A stretch of 50,938 nt of DNA from Bacteroidaceae bacterium (GTDB taxonomy: Bacteria > Bacteroidota > Bacteroidia > Bacteroidales > Bacteroidaceae): assembly GCA_024398515.1 (NCBI GenBank), contig JAKSIZ010000012.1, positions 1 to 50,938 of the forward strand, given 5' to 3'. Under the pieces are notes generated by a model. It was given only the letters and a program-made list of their open reading frames with translations, did not search any database and was not told the DNA's origin. The position numbers were made by a program, and so were the translations under genes. Positions 25,901-34,766 of this stretch are shown in pieces (the stretch's first letter is position 1; the number at the start of each line of letters is the position of its first letter).

Positions 25901-27362
25901 TATCTGCCTTGCAGTTCGGATTATCAAGCGCAAGAGTGCCGTCAACCATGCCATTTGCAAACTTTCCTTTAAGGCTGATATCCCTGTAAGCAACGCCTTT
26001 ATACGCAAAAGACTTCACCAATCCCGTCATGTCCAAGGCTGCGAAGTCGGTATTTCCACTTGCAGAAACGTCAGCCACGAGCATTCCAAAATCGTTTTCT
26101 CCCGTTAATTTCTTCAGGTCAAGACCGTCAGTAATCATCGAAACGTCGAATTTTCTGCCTGTAACCGAACCATTAAGTTTCGCATTACCTATGGATGTGC
26201 GGAGGTTTCCGTCGAATAAAATGTTGTCAGGATTAGGGTTAAGGAAGCCAGAATAGGCTATATCACCGAGGTTACTGATGGCTTTCACCTCCTTCTTCAA
26301 CAGCCGTTTCAGTACAAAGTCAATGGTTTCTTTATCTACCTTCAACGCATTTATCTCGTTTCCACGCGCATCAAGTTGCACTCCACCATCGTCAGAATCT
26401 ATCTTCACGGCATCAATCTTGAAGTCCGTCCCCGCTCCACTCACGTCTGCAACAAGCGTCAAACCCTTGTCGATGCCCTTTATCACTGGCACGAACTCCT
26501 CAAAGTCTGTCGTCGAAAGATGCGATTTACCTACGTGAATGTCGTATTTTCCCGACTTGGTATTATAGTTTGCACTGCCTACATTAAGCGTCGATGCAGG
26601 CAACTTCAGCGTAAAATCCGTCACATTCAACGCTCCGGATTGCATGGCATACAGCATTTCGGCAGAGAGATTCTCTATTGTTTTCGACTTAATCCCCAGC
26701 TTTTTGCTGCCGGCTTCAAGCGTAAAACCGTCAACCTTGGCGTGAAGACTGTCGTCGGTCAAGTGCTCAAGTGCCATCAAAGCATTGAATTTATGGGCTG
26801 AGACATCGAAATCAACATCGCGAAACGCCACATTGCTATTCTTAATTTTTACGCGACGAATAGCCAAATCCAACGGTGTATGCGTCGTATCTGTCGATTG
26901 GAATGCGTCGATAACAAACTGGAAATTGAATGGTTCCTCCCTTGTGTCGCGGTAGATGTTGACTGATGTGTCGTAGAGTTCAACGTTGTCGATAACGATT
27001 TTGCCCTCTCTGATAAGCGGCATCAGCTCAATCTTTGCCGCCAATCGTGATGCCTGGAGCAACGATTTGTCTTGTTGGTCGAGCAAAACCACGTCGTCAA
27101 CAACGGCAGTGTTAGGCAATCCGAGTCGTATCTTGCCTATGCTTACCTCCGTATTCAACTTCTCTGCCAGTGCATCGGCAACCTTTGTGCCAAGGAAAGT
27201 CTGCACCGCACCAACGTGAGGCAACACAATAAGCATTGCGGCAACAACCACCACAATGCCCACAATCGTGGTTAGTATGTATTTTACGGTCTTTATATTC
27301 CTTATATTATAATTCCTCTGCAAAGTTAGTGCAAATCGAAGACAATACAAAATAAAAGTCAA
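22974..27362 (-). CDS. tamB: TamB-like translocation/assembly module protein (start uncertain)
   Basis: The frame is 1462 codons. An N-terminal membrane anchor (KYILTTIVGIVVVVAAMLIVL) precedes AsmA-like sequence (LGTKVADALAEKLNTEVSIG), a very long repetitive beta-rich middle, and a C-terminal TamB domain (DUF490; GGTIQFVGDPYDAVMNLQASY as landmark, then NIGANIYTGDEGWN). TamB proteins bridge the inner and outer membranes and take part in outer-membrane assembly and lipid transport. The frame opens with TTG at 27362, but a perfect promoter (TTTG at 27348, TAACTTTG at 27321-27328) lies inside that extension. The real start is therefore probably near 27296 or later, where no ATG exists before the membrane segment; ATA, ATT or GTG are the choices. 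The upstream region is tandemly duplicated. Confidence 0.85.
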   Translation of the reverse strand: MTFILYCLRFALTLQRNYNIRNIKTVKYILTTIVGIVVVVAAMLIVLPHVGAVQTFLGTKVADALAEKLNTEVSIGKIRLGLPNTAVVDDVVLLDQQDKSLLQASRLAAKIELMPLIREGKIVIDNVELYDTSVNIYRDTREEPFNFQFVIDAFQSTDTTHTPLDLAIRRVKIKNSNVAFRDVDFDVSAHKFNALMALEHLTDDSLHAKVDGFTLEAGSKKLGIKSKTIENLSAEMLYAMQSGALNVTDFTLKLPASTLNVGSANYNTKSGKYDIHVGKSHLSTTDFEEFVPVIKGIDKGLTLVADVSGAGTDFKIDAVKIDSDDGGVQLDARGNEINALKVDKETIDFVLKRLLKKEVKAISNLGDIAYSGFLNPNPDNILFDGNLRTSIGNAKLNGSVTGRKFDVSMITDGLDLKKLTGENDFGMLVADVSASGNTDFAALDMTGLVKSFAYKGVAYRDISLKGKFANGMVDGTLALDNPNCKADIALQSTLGEGTKSVKATGHLAHVNPNAMGLIKDFANTFFDADVDADLSGSTIDNLIGSVDIRNFSMKSAENTTVVNHLNVQATNVDGSREVILNSDFAEADIKGQFALSSLMDDIVFAVKSRLPSIPGLPSINDNSKNRYSFDFSLKSMDVLSKFVSIPLELSQPLNVNGMVDDYAGKMNIDVFMPRFKYDESEYKDGEVMISTPNDKLVCNVFVTKMIDDGEHYNIKVDAEAADNKLDTKVSWDNPFSTMFSGTIDAETKFFRDKSGMAAAKVGLLKSEMVFNDTVWNVMPSVVEWADKQIAVQDFVLYHGDQYLKIEGVASENDKDSLLVDLKDVNVEYILNAVNFHSVKFSGYASGKASLKSVLGKPDAYADIVVNNFKFQNGDMGVLDAKVVWNQEEQQIDIDAFAHDKQDGTIKIDGFVSPTRNCIDLGLEPRNVNLEFLQSFIGGIMDSTVGRGSGHLRVVGPLSTIQLVGAMSPNARLRVHPLHTDYEVRGDSIYFVPDDILFKNVKAYDRDGNVAYVSGGVHHKHLTRLTFDLGIKTDKLLAYETKTFGDDTFYGTVYARGDVTMRGISGQVNISGDVTPLQGSTFTYNAVVQNYLNTQNFITFRDKSKRNQSGRFPQLKQITVEEDKDIRTNLYCDFNINLTPDAQIRVLMDSKSNDYITLYGNGVLKANYYNKGKFGLYGLYNVTNGNYGVTIQDVIHKDFAFQDGGTIQFVGDPYDAVMNLQASYMVSGVSLSDLAIGNSFTNNTIRVNCLMNITGTPFAPIVNFDLDMPTVNSDEKQMIRSLIDSEEDMNQQVVYLLGIGRFYSKTTNNAMQVESNRDQTSLAMQSLLSGTLSSQLNNMLGQFMNNKNWNIGANIYTGDEGWNNAQYEGTVSGRMLNNRLLFNGQFGYRDNVKTANTSFIGDFELQYLLLPSGNLSVRAYNQANERYFTKTSLNTQGIGLLMKKDFSGIKDLFTRRRSSNKNK
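27321..27351 (-). promoter_or_regulatory. Consensus Bacteroidetes promoter of the tamB-like gene
   Basis: On the minus strand, TTTG (27348-27351), 19 bp and TAACTTTG (27321-27328) match TTTG-N19-TAnnTTTG exactly. Confidence 0.75.
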
Positions 27363-27503
27363 AGAATTTTATTTTTTTATTGTTGAGATGCAGCCTAACT
27401 TCGACGAAGTCAACGTTTGCAAATCGAAGACAATACAAAATAAAAGTCGAAGAATTTTATTTATTATCGTTAAGATCAGGCTATATTCGACATAGTCAAC
27501 GTT
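27330..27503. repeat. 88-bp tandem duplication upstream of tamB
   Basis: Unit 1 is 27330-27417 (88 bp) and unit 2 is 27418-27503 (86 bp). Their first 45 bp differ at one position; the rest is more diverged but both end GTCAACGTT. Only unit 1 is joined to a TAACTTTG box, so the second promoter is broken or has been lost. Confidence 0.8.
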
Positions 27504-27567
27504 TAGAACGAATGATAAACACAAGCAATAACAATATTTTAATAATATCATATAAACAATCATCGGC

Positions 27568-27622
27568 TACACCTTATTAAAAACGCGCACGGGTGCGGAC
27601 GCGCAAAATATCAACTCTTTTG
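27568..27622. repeat. GC-rich dispersed repeat of about 55 bp, copy 1
   Basis: TACACCTTATTAAAA, then a CGCGCACGGGTGCGGACGCG core (GCAC/GTGC hairpin), then ATATCAACTCTTT. Copy 2 lies at 42394. The surrounding gap 27504-28095 holds this, a palindrome array and a promoter; no gene was seen. Confidence 0.7.
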
Positions 27623-27747
27623 GTGAAGAAAGTCTCACTCTTTAACAAAGATTAACCTAAAATGTTCGCTTTTTTTGGCTGAGAACACGCTTTGCATTCA
27701 GGGAGTCGGGCGTCATGGATTTTGAGGTTGAACGGTCAACCCTGCCA

Positions 27748-27810
27748 AACATTGCTACAATGTTGACTCCAACATTGCTGCAATGTTGGTGCGAACATTG
27801 CTGCAATGTT
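27748..27810. repeat. Tandem palindrome array, family 2, three copies
   Basis: Copies at 27748-27764 (AACATTGCTACAATGTT), 27771-27787 and 27794-27810 (AACATTGCTGCAATGTT) have period 23 bp and 6-bp spacers. It lies in the divergent gap between tamB and the secreted dockerin protein. Confidence 0.85.
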
Positions 27811-28010
27811 AGTACACAGTATATGCGTCGATTTTATGATCGAAAAGCGTCGTTTTGAGCAATTCAAACGTTCATTCCTGATAAGGAGAAAAGACGAGTT
27901 AACATTTTCACACATTTGCAACACAAATTAAGTTAAGTTAAAATCATGCCTTTCAATCGTCAGTCCGACATAAACCTAAATCAAAAAAAAAGAAATAATA
28001 AGGAAATAAT

Positions 28011-28041
28011 TTTGTACTATGAGTAGAATTTTATAAATTTG
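28011..28041 (+). promoter_or_regulatory. Consensus promoter of the arabinose operon
   Basis: TTTG (28011-28014), a 19-bp spacer and TAAATTTG (28034-28041) match the Bacteroidetes consensus exactly. The leader before the ATG at 28096 would be about 48 nt. Confidence 0.75.
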
Positions 28042-28095
28042 TAGCGTGAAATGTATATATTATTTTTATAAATATTAATTAAAACCTAAATCAAA

Positions 28096-30780
28096 ATGAA
28101 AAAAACATTATCTTTAATCGCATTCTTGCTAATCGCAATTAGCAGCTATGCGGGGGATGCACTGTACAAGACATTGACATTCCCAGACGGAAATCAAAAA
28201 TCTATTGGTAGTTACACAGACACGTGGGATGCTATTTGCGAAGACTTCACATGGACTTTGCAAAACTTCAACAACAACAAAAATGTTTGGGCTTTCGTGA
28301 AGTGCGGAAGGAAAAACACTGCATCGGTAGCCAACATATCAACTGGGCAAGTGTCTGAAGTCATCTCAAAATTCGTGGTGACTATTGACGATGTTACCGC
28401 TTCAAAGGTAAATGCTACCTATCTTGAAGTTGCATCAGATGCAGCGTTTACCGCTGACGTACAAAAGACATCAATCACTATTGCCAAAGGCGAAATGACT
28501 TATGCAGTTGAAAATCCAAAAGCCAATCAGTACTATCGACTGGTTTACGACTGCGCCGGAGGCTCTGCAAACGGATTGGTAGTGATATCAAAAGTCGAGA
28601 TGTACAAGTTTGATTCCAGCACATTGAGCGAACCATTGTTCTCGCCAGTAGGAGGAAATTATTACGATCCACAAAACATAACAATAACTTCGCCACAGGG
28701 AGCAGACGTATATTACTCATTTGACAATGCAGATTTCTCAAAATATACATCACCTATTGCATTGACAAACGGCGACCAGAAGACTATCTACGCTTACGCT
28801 GACAACGGAACAATGAAGAGTGGCGTGAAGGCAAGCGAATACTTTATTGCAAAGAAATACGCAAATCTTGAAGAATTGCTGAAAGAAACTCCAACAGAAA
28901 AAGGCTATCCTGTCATTGTAAATATCGATGGCGAAGAGATTGCTTCGTTCTATGGAGGTACAGATTACAGAAATGGAGTGTATGTCACACGTCAGGCAAA
29001 CGGCAAGAATTTCGAGCTTTATTGCAAAGATGCGCCTATGACATGGAATGTAGGTGACAAGCTTTATGGCACAGCAATGGGTATTTACCAAGACTATAAT
29101 GGTCAATGGGAGATAAGCCTTTTGAGTTGGGACGGCATTACAAATGGTGAAGTAGCAGTTCAGGCACCAGTGATTTCGTTCGACGAAGCATCGAAGACAG
29201 TCACCATTACCGACCCATCGGGCAACAACAACTCTATATTCTACACTCTTGACGGCACGAATCCTGACGACAGCAAGCAGTTCTATGAGGCACCATTCAC
29301 TATAAATGCAACAACTACAGTAAAGGCTATTTGCTATGACGACCTTGACCAGACAAGTGCAATAACCACAAAAGTATGCTCAGTAGCAGGCGAAGCACTG
29401 AAGACTTGTGCCGACCTCATAGCAAACTGTACGACAACCGAGGGCGTGAATATCACTTTCGAGTTCACTGATTTGCTCGTGACTTCAGCAAGCGGACAGT
29501 ATGTTTTCGTAAAGGACAACACAGCTCCATTCCTTTTCTTCAAGAACTCTTCATACAAGAGAGGCGACAAACTCACAGGTTCTGTAAGCGGAAAGCTCTA
29601 TATCTACAACGGAGTGAAGGAACTTGCAGTAAACGATTGGAACAATGTAACGGTTGCAAGTTCGGGCAATGAAGTAACACCTGAGAAGGTTGCAGTAACC
29701 GATGTTACCCCTGCAAAACAAAACACATACATCCGAATAGAAGGACTTAAGTACACAAAAGTAGATGGCCAGTACTACTATTTCACTGATGGCACAAACG
29801 AACTTACTGTATATGACAAGTTCAAATTGATGAGTGGCGTTGCTATTTCGGAGAGCAACACATACAACATCAATGGTGTGGCAACAGTCTATAAGGAAAC
29901 TCCACAAGTCTATGTATTCGATGTAAAGGACGTAGAGGTTATTTCCACAAAGGCTGACCCACAGACAACAATAGAAAAAACAGAGCTCAAGGCACTCTTG
30001 GCAGAAGAGAAAGTCAACATTAAATATGAGACAAAGAGCGATGCAAGGTTGTTCTGGGCATCAACAAATCCAAATGTTGCAACTGTTGAGGATGGAGTCG
30101 TTACACTTTTAGGCACAGGTTTCACAGAAATCACGCTTGAAACAGAAGAAAACGAAACATATCAGGCAAGCAAAGCAACAATGAAACTGTATGTATTCTC
30201 AGGTGCTGACGCAACAGAAAACAATCCATACGACGCAGGAGATGTACAAGCTGCAATGCTTTATGAGAAGGCCGACACTATTGCCAACGTATGGGTTAAG
30301 GGTTACTTAGTAGGATTTGCTAACGGTTCACTTGGCAAGGCAGTGTTTGGCACAGAAGGTGCAGTATTAACAAACATCCTTATTGCAAAGAATCCAAATG
30401 AGACTGACGTAAACAATTGCATCCCTGTTGCATTGGAAACAAAGCCAGCAGCAGCAAAGACAATTCGCGAAGAACTCAACCTCGTGGATCATCCAGAGAA
30501 CCTTGGCAAGGAGATTATACTCAACGGAAGCATTATTGCTTATTTCAGCGTACCAGGCATGAAGAGCCTCAAGGCATATAAGTTTGCAGAAGGTGGCAAG
30601 AAGGGTGACGCTGATGAAGATGGCGATGTAACAGTTTCAGACATCACAACAATCGCTTCATACATACTCGGAAACAATCCACAGCCATTCAACTTTAACA
30701 ATGCAGACGTTGACGGCGACAGCATAATAACTGTTACTGACATCACAGGAACAGCAAGCATAATACTTGGAACGAATTAA
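28096..30780 (+). CDS. Secreted multidomain protein with C-terminal dockerin
   Basis: This is an 894-aa protein with a signal peptide ending SSYAG. After an N-terminal beta domain, two chitobiase-C-terminal-like repeats appear (EPLFSPVGGNYYDPQ, about 175; ISFDEASKTVTITDP, about 360; each with an IFYTLDG-type core). OB-fold-like segments follow, then a Big-type domain (WASTNPNVATVEDGVVTL, about 650). Next is a DUF6359-like domain (NPYDAGDVQAAML, VWVKGYLVGFA). Residues 837-894 form a dockerin with two calcium loops, GDADEDGDVTVSDIT and DVDGDSIITVTDI. No catalytic domain was recognised. It leads the arabinose operon, with galM only 26 bp after, so a role in binding or displaying arabinose-containing glycan is inferred. 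No cohesin was seen in the window. Confidence 0.75.
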   Translation: MKKTLSLIAFLLIAISSYAGDALYKTLTFPDGNQKSIGSYTDTWDAICEDFTWTLQNFNNNKNVWAFVKCGRKNTASVANISTGQVSEVISKFVVTIDDVTASKVNATYLEVASDAAFTADVQKTSITIAKGEMTYAVENPKANQYYRLVYDCAGGSANGLVVISKVEMYKFDSSTLSEPLFSPVGGNYYDPQNITITSPQGADVYYSFDNADFSKYTSPIALTNGDQKTIYAYADNGTMKSGVKASEYFIAKKYANLEELLKETPTEKGYPVIVNIDGEEIASFYGGTDYRNGVYVTRQANGKNFELYCKDAPMTWNVGDKLYGTAMGIYQDYNGQWEISLLSWDGITNGEVAVQAPVISFDEASKTVTITDPSGNNNSIFYTLDGTNPDDSKQFYEAPFTINATTTVKAICYDDLDQTSAITTKVCSVAGEALKTCADLIANCTTTEGVNITFEFTDLLVTSASGQYVFVKDNTAPFLFFKNSSYKRGDKLTGSVSGKLYIYNGVKELAVNDWNNVTVASSGNEVTPEKVAVTDVTPAKQNTYIRIEGLKYTKVDGQYYYFTDGTNELTVYDKFKLMSGVAISESNTYNINGVATVYKETPQVYVFDVKDVEVISTKADPQTTIEKTELKALLAEEKVNIKYETKSDARLFWASTNPNVATVEDGVVTLLGTGFTEITLETEENETYQASKATMKLYVFSGADATENNPYDAGDVQAAMLYEKADTIANVWVKGYLVGFANGSLGKAVFGTEGAVLTNILIAKNPNETDVNNCIPVALETKPAAAKTIREELNLVDHPENLGKEIILNGSIIAYFSVPGMKSLKAYKFAEGGKKGDADEDGDVTVSDITTIASYILGNNPQPFNFNNADVDGDSIITVTDITGTASIILGTN

Positions 30781-30806
30781 ACTTAAAACATAAATTTATA
30801 TAGATT

Positions 30807-32009
30807 ATGAAGAATTTATCAAAAGTTGTTCTCGGAATGGGAATTGTGGCAGCAATGATTACAAGCTGCCAAAGCAGCAAAGTCGAAAGTCCTTTACAGC
30901 TTGATGCTGCAAAGTATGACACAGTAGTGAACGAGAAGCCAGTCAAACTCTTCACAATGAAGAACGACAACGGCATGGAAGTGTCAATCACAAACTTTGG
31001 TGGCCGTATCGTACAGATTATTGTTCCTGACAAGGACGGTAACATGCAGGATGTTGTATTAGGCTACGACAACATTGAGCAGTATGTTGACACTGCAAAG
31101 TTTGGTGGCAGCGACTTCGGTGCAGCAATAGGTCGCTATGCAAACCGCATCAACAAAGGTCAGATAACTATTGACGGCAAGATGATACAGTTGCCAACAA
31201 ACAACTACGGACACTGCTTGCACGGTGGTCCACAGGGATGGCAATATCAAGTATATGACGGCAAGAAGGAAAATGATTCGACTATCACGATGACTATCGT
31301 ATCACCTGACGGCGACGCAAACTTCCCTGGCGAAGTAACTGCAAAGGTCACTTATACACTTACTGCAGACAATGCCATTGACATTCAGTATGAAGCAAAG
31401 ACAACTGCTGCTACATACATCAACATGACAAACCACAGCTATTTCAACCTCAACGGCGATGCAAACCAGAGCATTGAGAACTGTATGCTTTACATCAATG
31501 CAGAATACATGACTCCAGTTGACAGCACATTCATGACAACAGGCGAGACGAAAAAGGTTGAAGGTACTCCATTCGATTTCCGCACAGCAAAGGAAATCGG
31601 TCAGGACATAAATGCTGACGACGAGCAGATAAAGTTTGGTATGGGTTACGACCACAACTGGTGTCTTAATTCATACGCTAACGGCAGTGGCGATGACCGC
31701 GTTATAGCAGCAACACTTTGGTCTCCGGTAACAGGTATTCGCCTTGATGTCTATACAAACGAGCCAGGTATTCAGGTCTATACAGGCAACTTCCTCGACG
31801 GAACAGCAAAGGGCAAGTATGGTAAGACATACAATAAGCGTGCTGCTATCTGCCTCGAAACACAGAAGTATCCTGACACTCCAAACAAGGGAGCATGGCC
31901 TACAGCACTGCTGACACCAGACCAGACTTACTTCAGCCACTGCGTATTCAAGTTCTCGGCTGAACAAGAATTGAAAGTAGATAACTCTGACACAATCGTT
32001 GCAGAGTAA
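30807..32009 (+). CDS. galM: Lipoprotein aldose 1-epimerase (mutarotase)
   Basis: This is a 400-aa protein with lipobox ITSC (Cys at about 25), so it is anchored outside the cytoplasm, unlike E. coli GalM. Family landmarks are NFGGRIVQI, GAAIGRYANRI, HGGPQGW, MTNHSYFNLNG (active-site His), YDHNWCL and FLDGT. It interconverts alpha and beta anomers of an aldose, here most likely L-arabinose released at the surface, easing transport. It is in the arabinose operon, 26 bp after the dockerin protein and 34 bp before the symporter. Confidence 0.9.
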   Translation: MKNLSKVVLGMGIVAAMITSCQSSKVESPLQLDAAKYDTVVNEKPVKLFTMKNDNGMEVSITNFGGRIVQIIVPDKDGNMQDVVLGYDNIEQYVDTAKFGGSDFGAAIGRYANRINKGQITIDGKMIQLPTNNYGHCLHGGPQGWQYQVYDGKKENDSTITMTIVSPDGDANFPGEVTAKVTYTLTADNAIDIQYEAKTTAATYINMTNHSYFNLNGDANQSIENCMLYINAEYMTPVDSTFMTTGETKKVEGTPFDFRTAKEIGQDINADDEQIKFGMGYDHNWCLNSYANGSGDDRVIAATLWSPVTGIRLDVYTNEPGIQVYTGNFLDGTAKGKYGKTYNKRAAICLETQKYPDTPNKGAWPTALLTPDQTYFSHCVFKFSAEQELKVDNSDTIVAE

Positions 32010-32043
32010 ATGTTTGAATGGAAATTAAAAGAAAAATAATAAC

Positions 32044-33984
32044 ATGGGAATTTTAGAAGCATTAAAAAACAATGGCTTTGCAACCATTGACTATGTAGTT
32101 GTAATATTCTACATCATCTTACTCGTAGGTTTAGGATTATTCCTTTCAAGAGGAAAGAAAGGACAGGAGAAGTCATCAAACGATTACTTCCTTGCTGGTA
32201 ACACATTGACATGGTGGGCAGTTGGTGCATCACTCATCGCAGCCAACATTTCAGCTGAACAGTTTATCGGAATGTCAGGTTCGGCATTCGCTTCAGGTAT
32301 CGCTATCGCAGCATACGAACTTATGGCTGCAGCAACATTGCTGGTTGTAGGAAAGTTCCTTTTGCCACTGATGATTGAAAGAAAGATCTTCACCATTCCT
32401 CAGTTCCTTAGCGACCGCTACAACTGGGGTGTTGGTTTGTCGTTCTCAATCTTCTGGTTGTTCCTCTATGTATTCATCAACCTTACATCCGTAGCATGGC
32501 TCGGTGCATTGGCTATCAAGCAAATCCTTGGTTTGCCAACTGTAATGGGTGTTATGATGGGAATGCAAGTTGACTACACATTGCTCATAATTATCCTCGC
32601 CCTCTTCGTCATTGCAGGTATCTATTCTATCTATGGCGGTTTGGCTTCTGTAGCATGGACAGACGTAATGCAGGTAACATTCCTCGTAGGTGGTGGTCTT
32701 ATCACTGCTTACTTTGCTCTCGACGTAATTGCTGACAAGATGGACCTTGCAGGTGGTGCACTTGGTGCATTGGGACACATTGGTCAATGGTTCGGACAAC
32801 AAGCCGGCGACCATCACTTCAACCTTGTTGTAACAAGGAATGAAGGATTGTTCCCTAACATTACCGACGACCCATATTTCACTCTTCCAGGTATTGCCCT
32901 TGTTGTAGGTGCAATGTGGTTGACAAACACTGGTTACTGGGGATTCAACCAGTATATTATCCAGAAAGGTCTTGCTGCAAAATCTTTGTCAGAGGCAAAG
33001 AAGGGTATGATCTTCGCAGCATTCCTTAAAATTTTGATTCCATTCATCGTATGTATCCCTGGTGTTTGTGCATTCTATATTATGAATTCACCAGAGTGCG
33101 TTGACCTTAAGGCTACACTTGCAGGTTCTATTGACCGTTCAGATGACGCATATCCATACCTCATCCGCAACTTCACACCAATCTTCGTGAAGGGACTTTC
33201 GTTCGCAGCTCTCGCAGCAGCAGTAATTTCTTCACTCGCTTCAATGTTCAACTCAACTTCTACTATCTTCACAATGGATATCTACAAGAAGTTCCTGAAC
33301 AAGAATGCAAGCGAAAAGAAACTTGTAGGCGTTGGTCGTCTTACATCACTTATTGCTCTCATCATAGCTCTTATTGCTGTATATCCTATCATGGGTGGTG
33401 CTGACCAGGCATTCCAGATTATTCAGGAATACTCAGGCTTCGTATATCCAGGTATCGTAGTTATCTTTGGTCTTGGACTTTTGTGGAAGCGTGCTTCTGG
33501 TACTGCAGCAGTTGTTGCAGCAATCGGTACATTCGCATTCTCAATTCTGTTCAAGTTCTTGTTGCCAGACGTACCATTCCTCATCCGCATGGGCTATGTA
33601 TTCTTCTGCCTCGTTATCCTCTTCGTCACTCTTTCTCTTACAAGCAAGAAGACTGTCAAGGCAGATACATTGGACGAAGGCCAGATTGCAATGCAGTTGA
33701 AGTATTCAAAGATATTCTTTGTACTCGCTATCATCTGCTATGCAGTAGGTATTGTTGGAGTTATCGAGCCATCAATGCGTGCTTTGGGATTTGAATCAAT
33801 CTTCTTCCTCGCAACAGTATTCCTCGTACTCTCAATCTACTTGCGCTCAAATGCAAAGGACAAAGTACAGGATCCAAAGTGTGTTGCTATCGATCTCGAC
33901 ATATTCAAGACCGACAAGGCATTCAACATTGGTGCAATTGGAGTAATCGCAATCCTTGCTGTTCTCTATATCTGGTTGTGGTAA
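32044..33984 (+). CDS. Sodium/solute symporter (SSS family), probable L-arabinose importer
   Basis: This is a 646-aa inner-membrane protein with about 14 transmembrane segments. SSS hallmarks include YFLAGNTLTWWAVGASLIAANISAEQ (landmark), GMSGSAF, the sodium-site region SSLASMFNSTSTIFTMD and YSIYGGLASVAWTD. It is similar in type to SGLT-like sugar transporters. Position between galM and araD suggests L-arabinose as substrate; this is inference from context. A strong hairpin lies directly after the stop codon. Confidence 0.88.
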   Translation: MGILEALKNNGFATIDYVVVIFYIILLVGLGLFLSRGKKGQEKSSNDYFLAGNTLTWWAVGASLIAANISAEQFIGMSGSAFASGIAIAAYELMAAATLLVVGKFLLPLMIERKIFTIPQFLSDRYNWGVGLSFSIFWLFLYVFINLTSVAWLGALAIKQILGLPTVMGVMMGMQVDYTLLIIILALFVIAGIYSIYGGLASVAWTDVMQVTFLVGGGLITAYFALDVIADKMDLAGGALGALGHIGQWFGQQAGDHHFNLVVTRNEGLFPNITDDPYFTLPGIALVVGAMWLTNTGYWGFNQYIIQKGLAAKSLSEAKKGMIFAAFLKILIPFIVCIPGVCAFYIMNSPECVDLKATLAGSIDRSDDAYPYLIRNFTPIFVKGLSFAALAAAVISSLASMFNSTSTIFTMDIYKKFLNKNASEKKLVGVGRLTSLIALIIALIAVYPIMGGADQAFQIIQEYSGFVYPGIVVIFGLGLLWKRASGTAAVVAAIGTFAFSILFKFLLPDVPFLIRMGYVFFCLVILFVTLSLTSKKTVKADTLDEGQIAMQLKYSKIFFVLAIICYAVGIVGVIEPSMRALGFESIFFLATVFLVLSIYLRSNAKDKVQDPKCVAIDLDIFKTDKAFNIGAIGVIAILAVLYIWLW

Positions 33985-33991
33985 TACAAAA

Positions 33992-34028
33992 AAAGTTTGC
34001 CTACCGCGAATGTTGGTAGGCAAACTTT
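33992..34028 (+). terminator. Strong hairpin between symporter and araD
   Basis: A perfect 14-bp stem (AAAGTTTGCCTACC and its complement) with a 9-nt loop is followed by AATTC rather than a T-run. It may act as a terminator, attenuator or RNA stabiliser that sets different levels for the genes on each side. Confidence 0.6.
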
Positions 34029-34052
34029 AATTCTTATAAAAGGTAATCATCT

Positions 34053-34745
34053 ATGTTAGAAGAACTGAAAGAAAAAGTCTTTCGTGCCAATCTTGATTTG
34101 GTTAAGCATAACCTCGTAATCTTTACATGGGGAAATGTTTCTGGTATTGACCGTGAGAAAGGACTTGTTGTAATTAAACCTTCAGGTGTCAGCTACGATG
34201 AAATGAAGGTTACAGACATGGTTGTTGTTGATTTGGAAACCGGAAAAGTTGTTGAAGGCGACTTGAACCCTTCATCCGACACACCGACACACCTTATATT
34301 ATATAAGGAGTTCCCGAATATCGGCGGAGTTGTCCACACTCATTCCACATACGCTACCGCATGGGCACAAGCAGGTCTGGACATTAAGAACATCGGTACG
34401 ACACATGCAGACTATTTCCATGACGAAATACCATGTACAAAAGATATGGTGGAAAGTCAAATGGCTGAATACGAAAAGGAGACTGGAGTTGTGATTGTAG
34501 ATCGTTTCAAAAATCTAAATTACGTCCACAATCCTGGAGTGTTGGTTAAGAATCATGGTCCGTTCTCATGGGGCAAAGACCCTGCAGAAGCTGTTTATCA
34601 TGCTGTAGTTATGGAGCAATGTGCAAAGATGGCTTACATCTCATACACATTAAATCCTCAAACTACAATGAATCCACTTCTCGTTGAGAAACACTTTAGC
34701 CGCAAACATGGACCAAATGCTTATTACGGCCAAAAGAAAAAATAA
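34053..34745 (+). CDS. araD: L-ribulose-5-phosphate 4-epimerase
   Basis: This is a 230-aa class II aldolase-family protein, the usual length for AraD. Zinc ligands are H95 and H97 in [11 protein letters not shown] and H168 in [18 protein letters not shown] and [10 protein letters not shown] match the substrate-binding loops. It converts L-ribulose-5-phosphate to D-xylulose-5-phosphate in the cytoplasm. It starts 24 bp after the hairpin and is followed 21 bp later by araA. Confidence 0.95.
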   Translation: MLEELKEKVFRANLDLVKHNLVIFTWGNVSGIDREKGLVVIKPSGVSYDEMKVTDMVVVDLETGKVVEGDLNPSSDTPTHLILYKEFPNIGGVVHTHSTYATAWAQAGLDIKNIGTTHADYFHDEIPCTKDMVESQMAEYEKETGVVIVDRFKNLNYVHNPGVLVKNHGPFSWGKDPAEAVYHAVVMEQCAKMAYISYTLNPQTTMNPLLVEKHFSRKHGPNAYYGQKKK

Positions 34746-34766
34746 CAATTAAAATTAGAATCGAAT

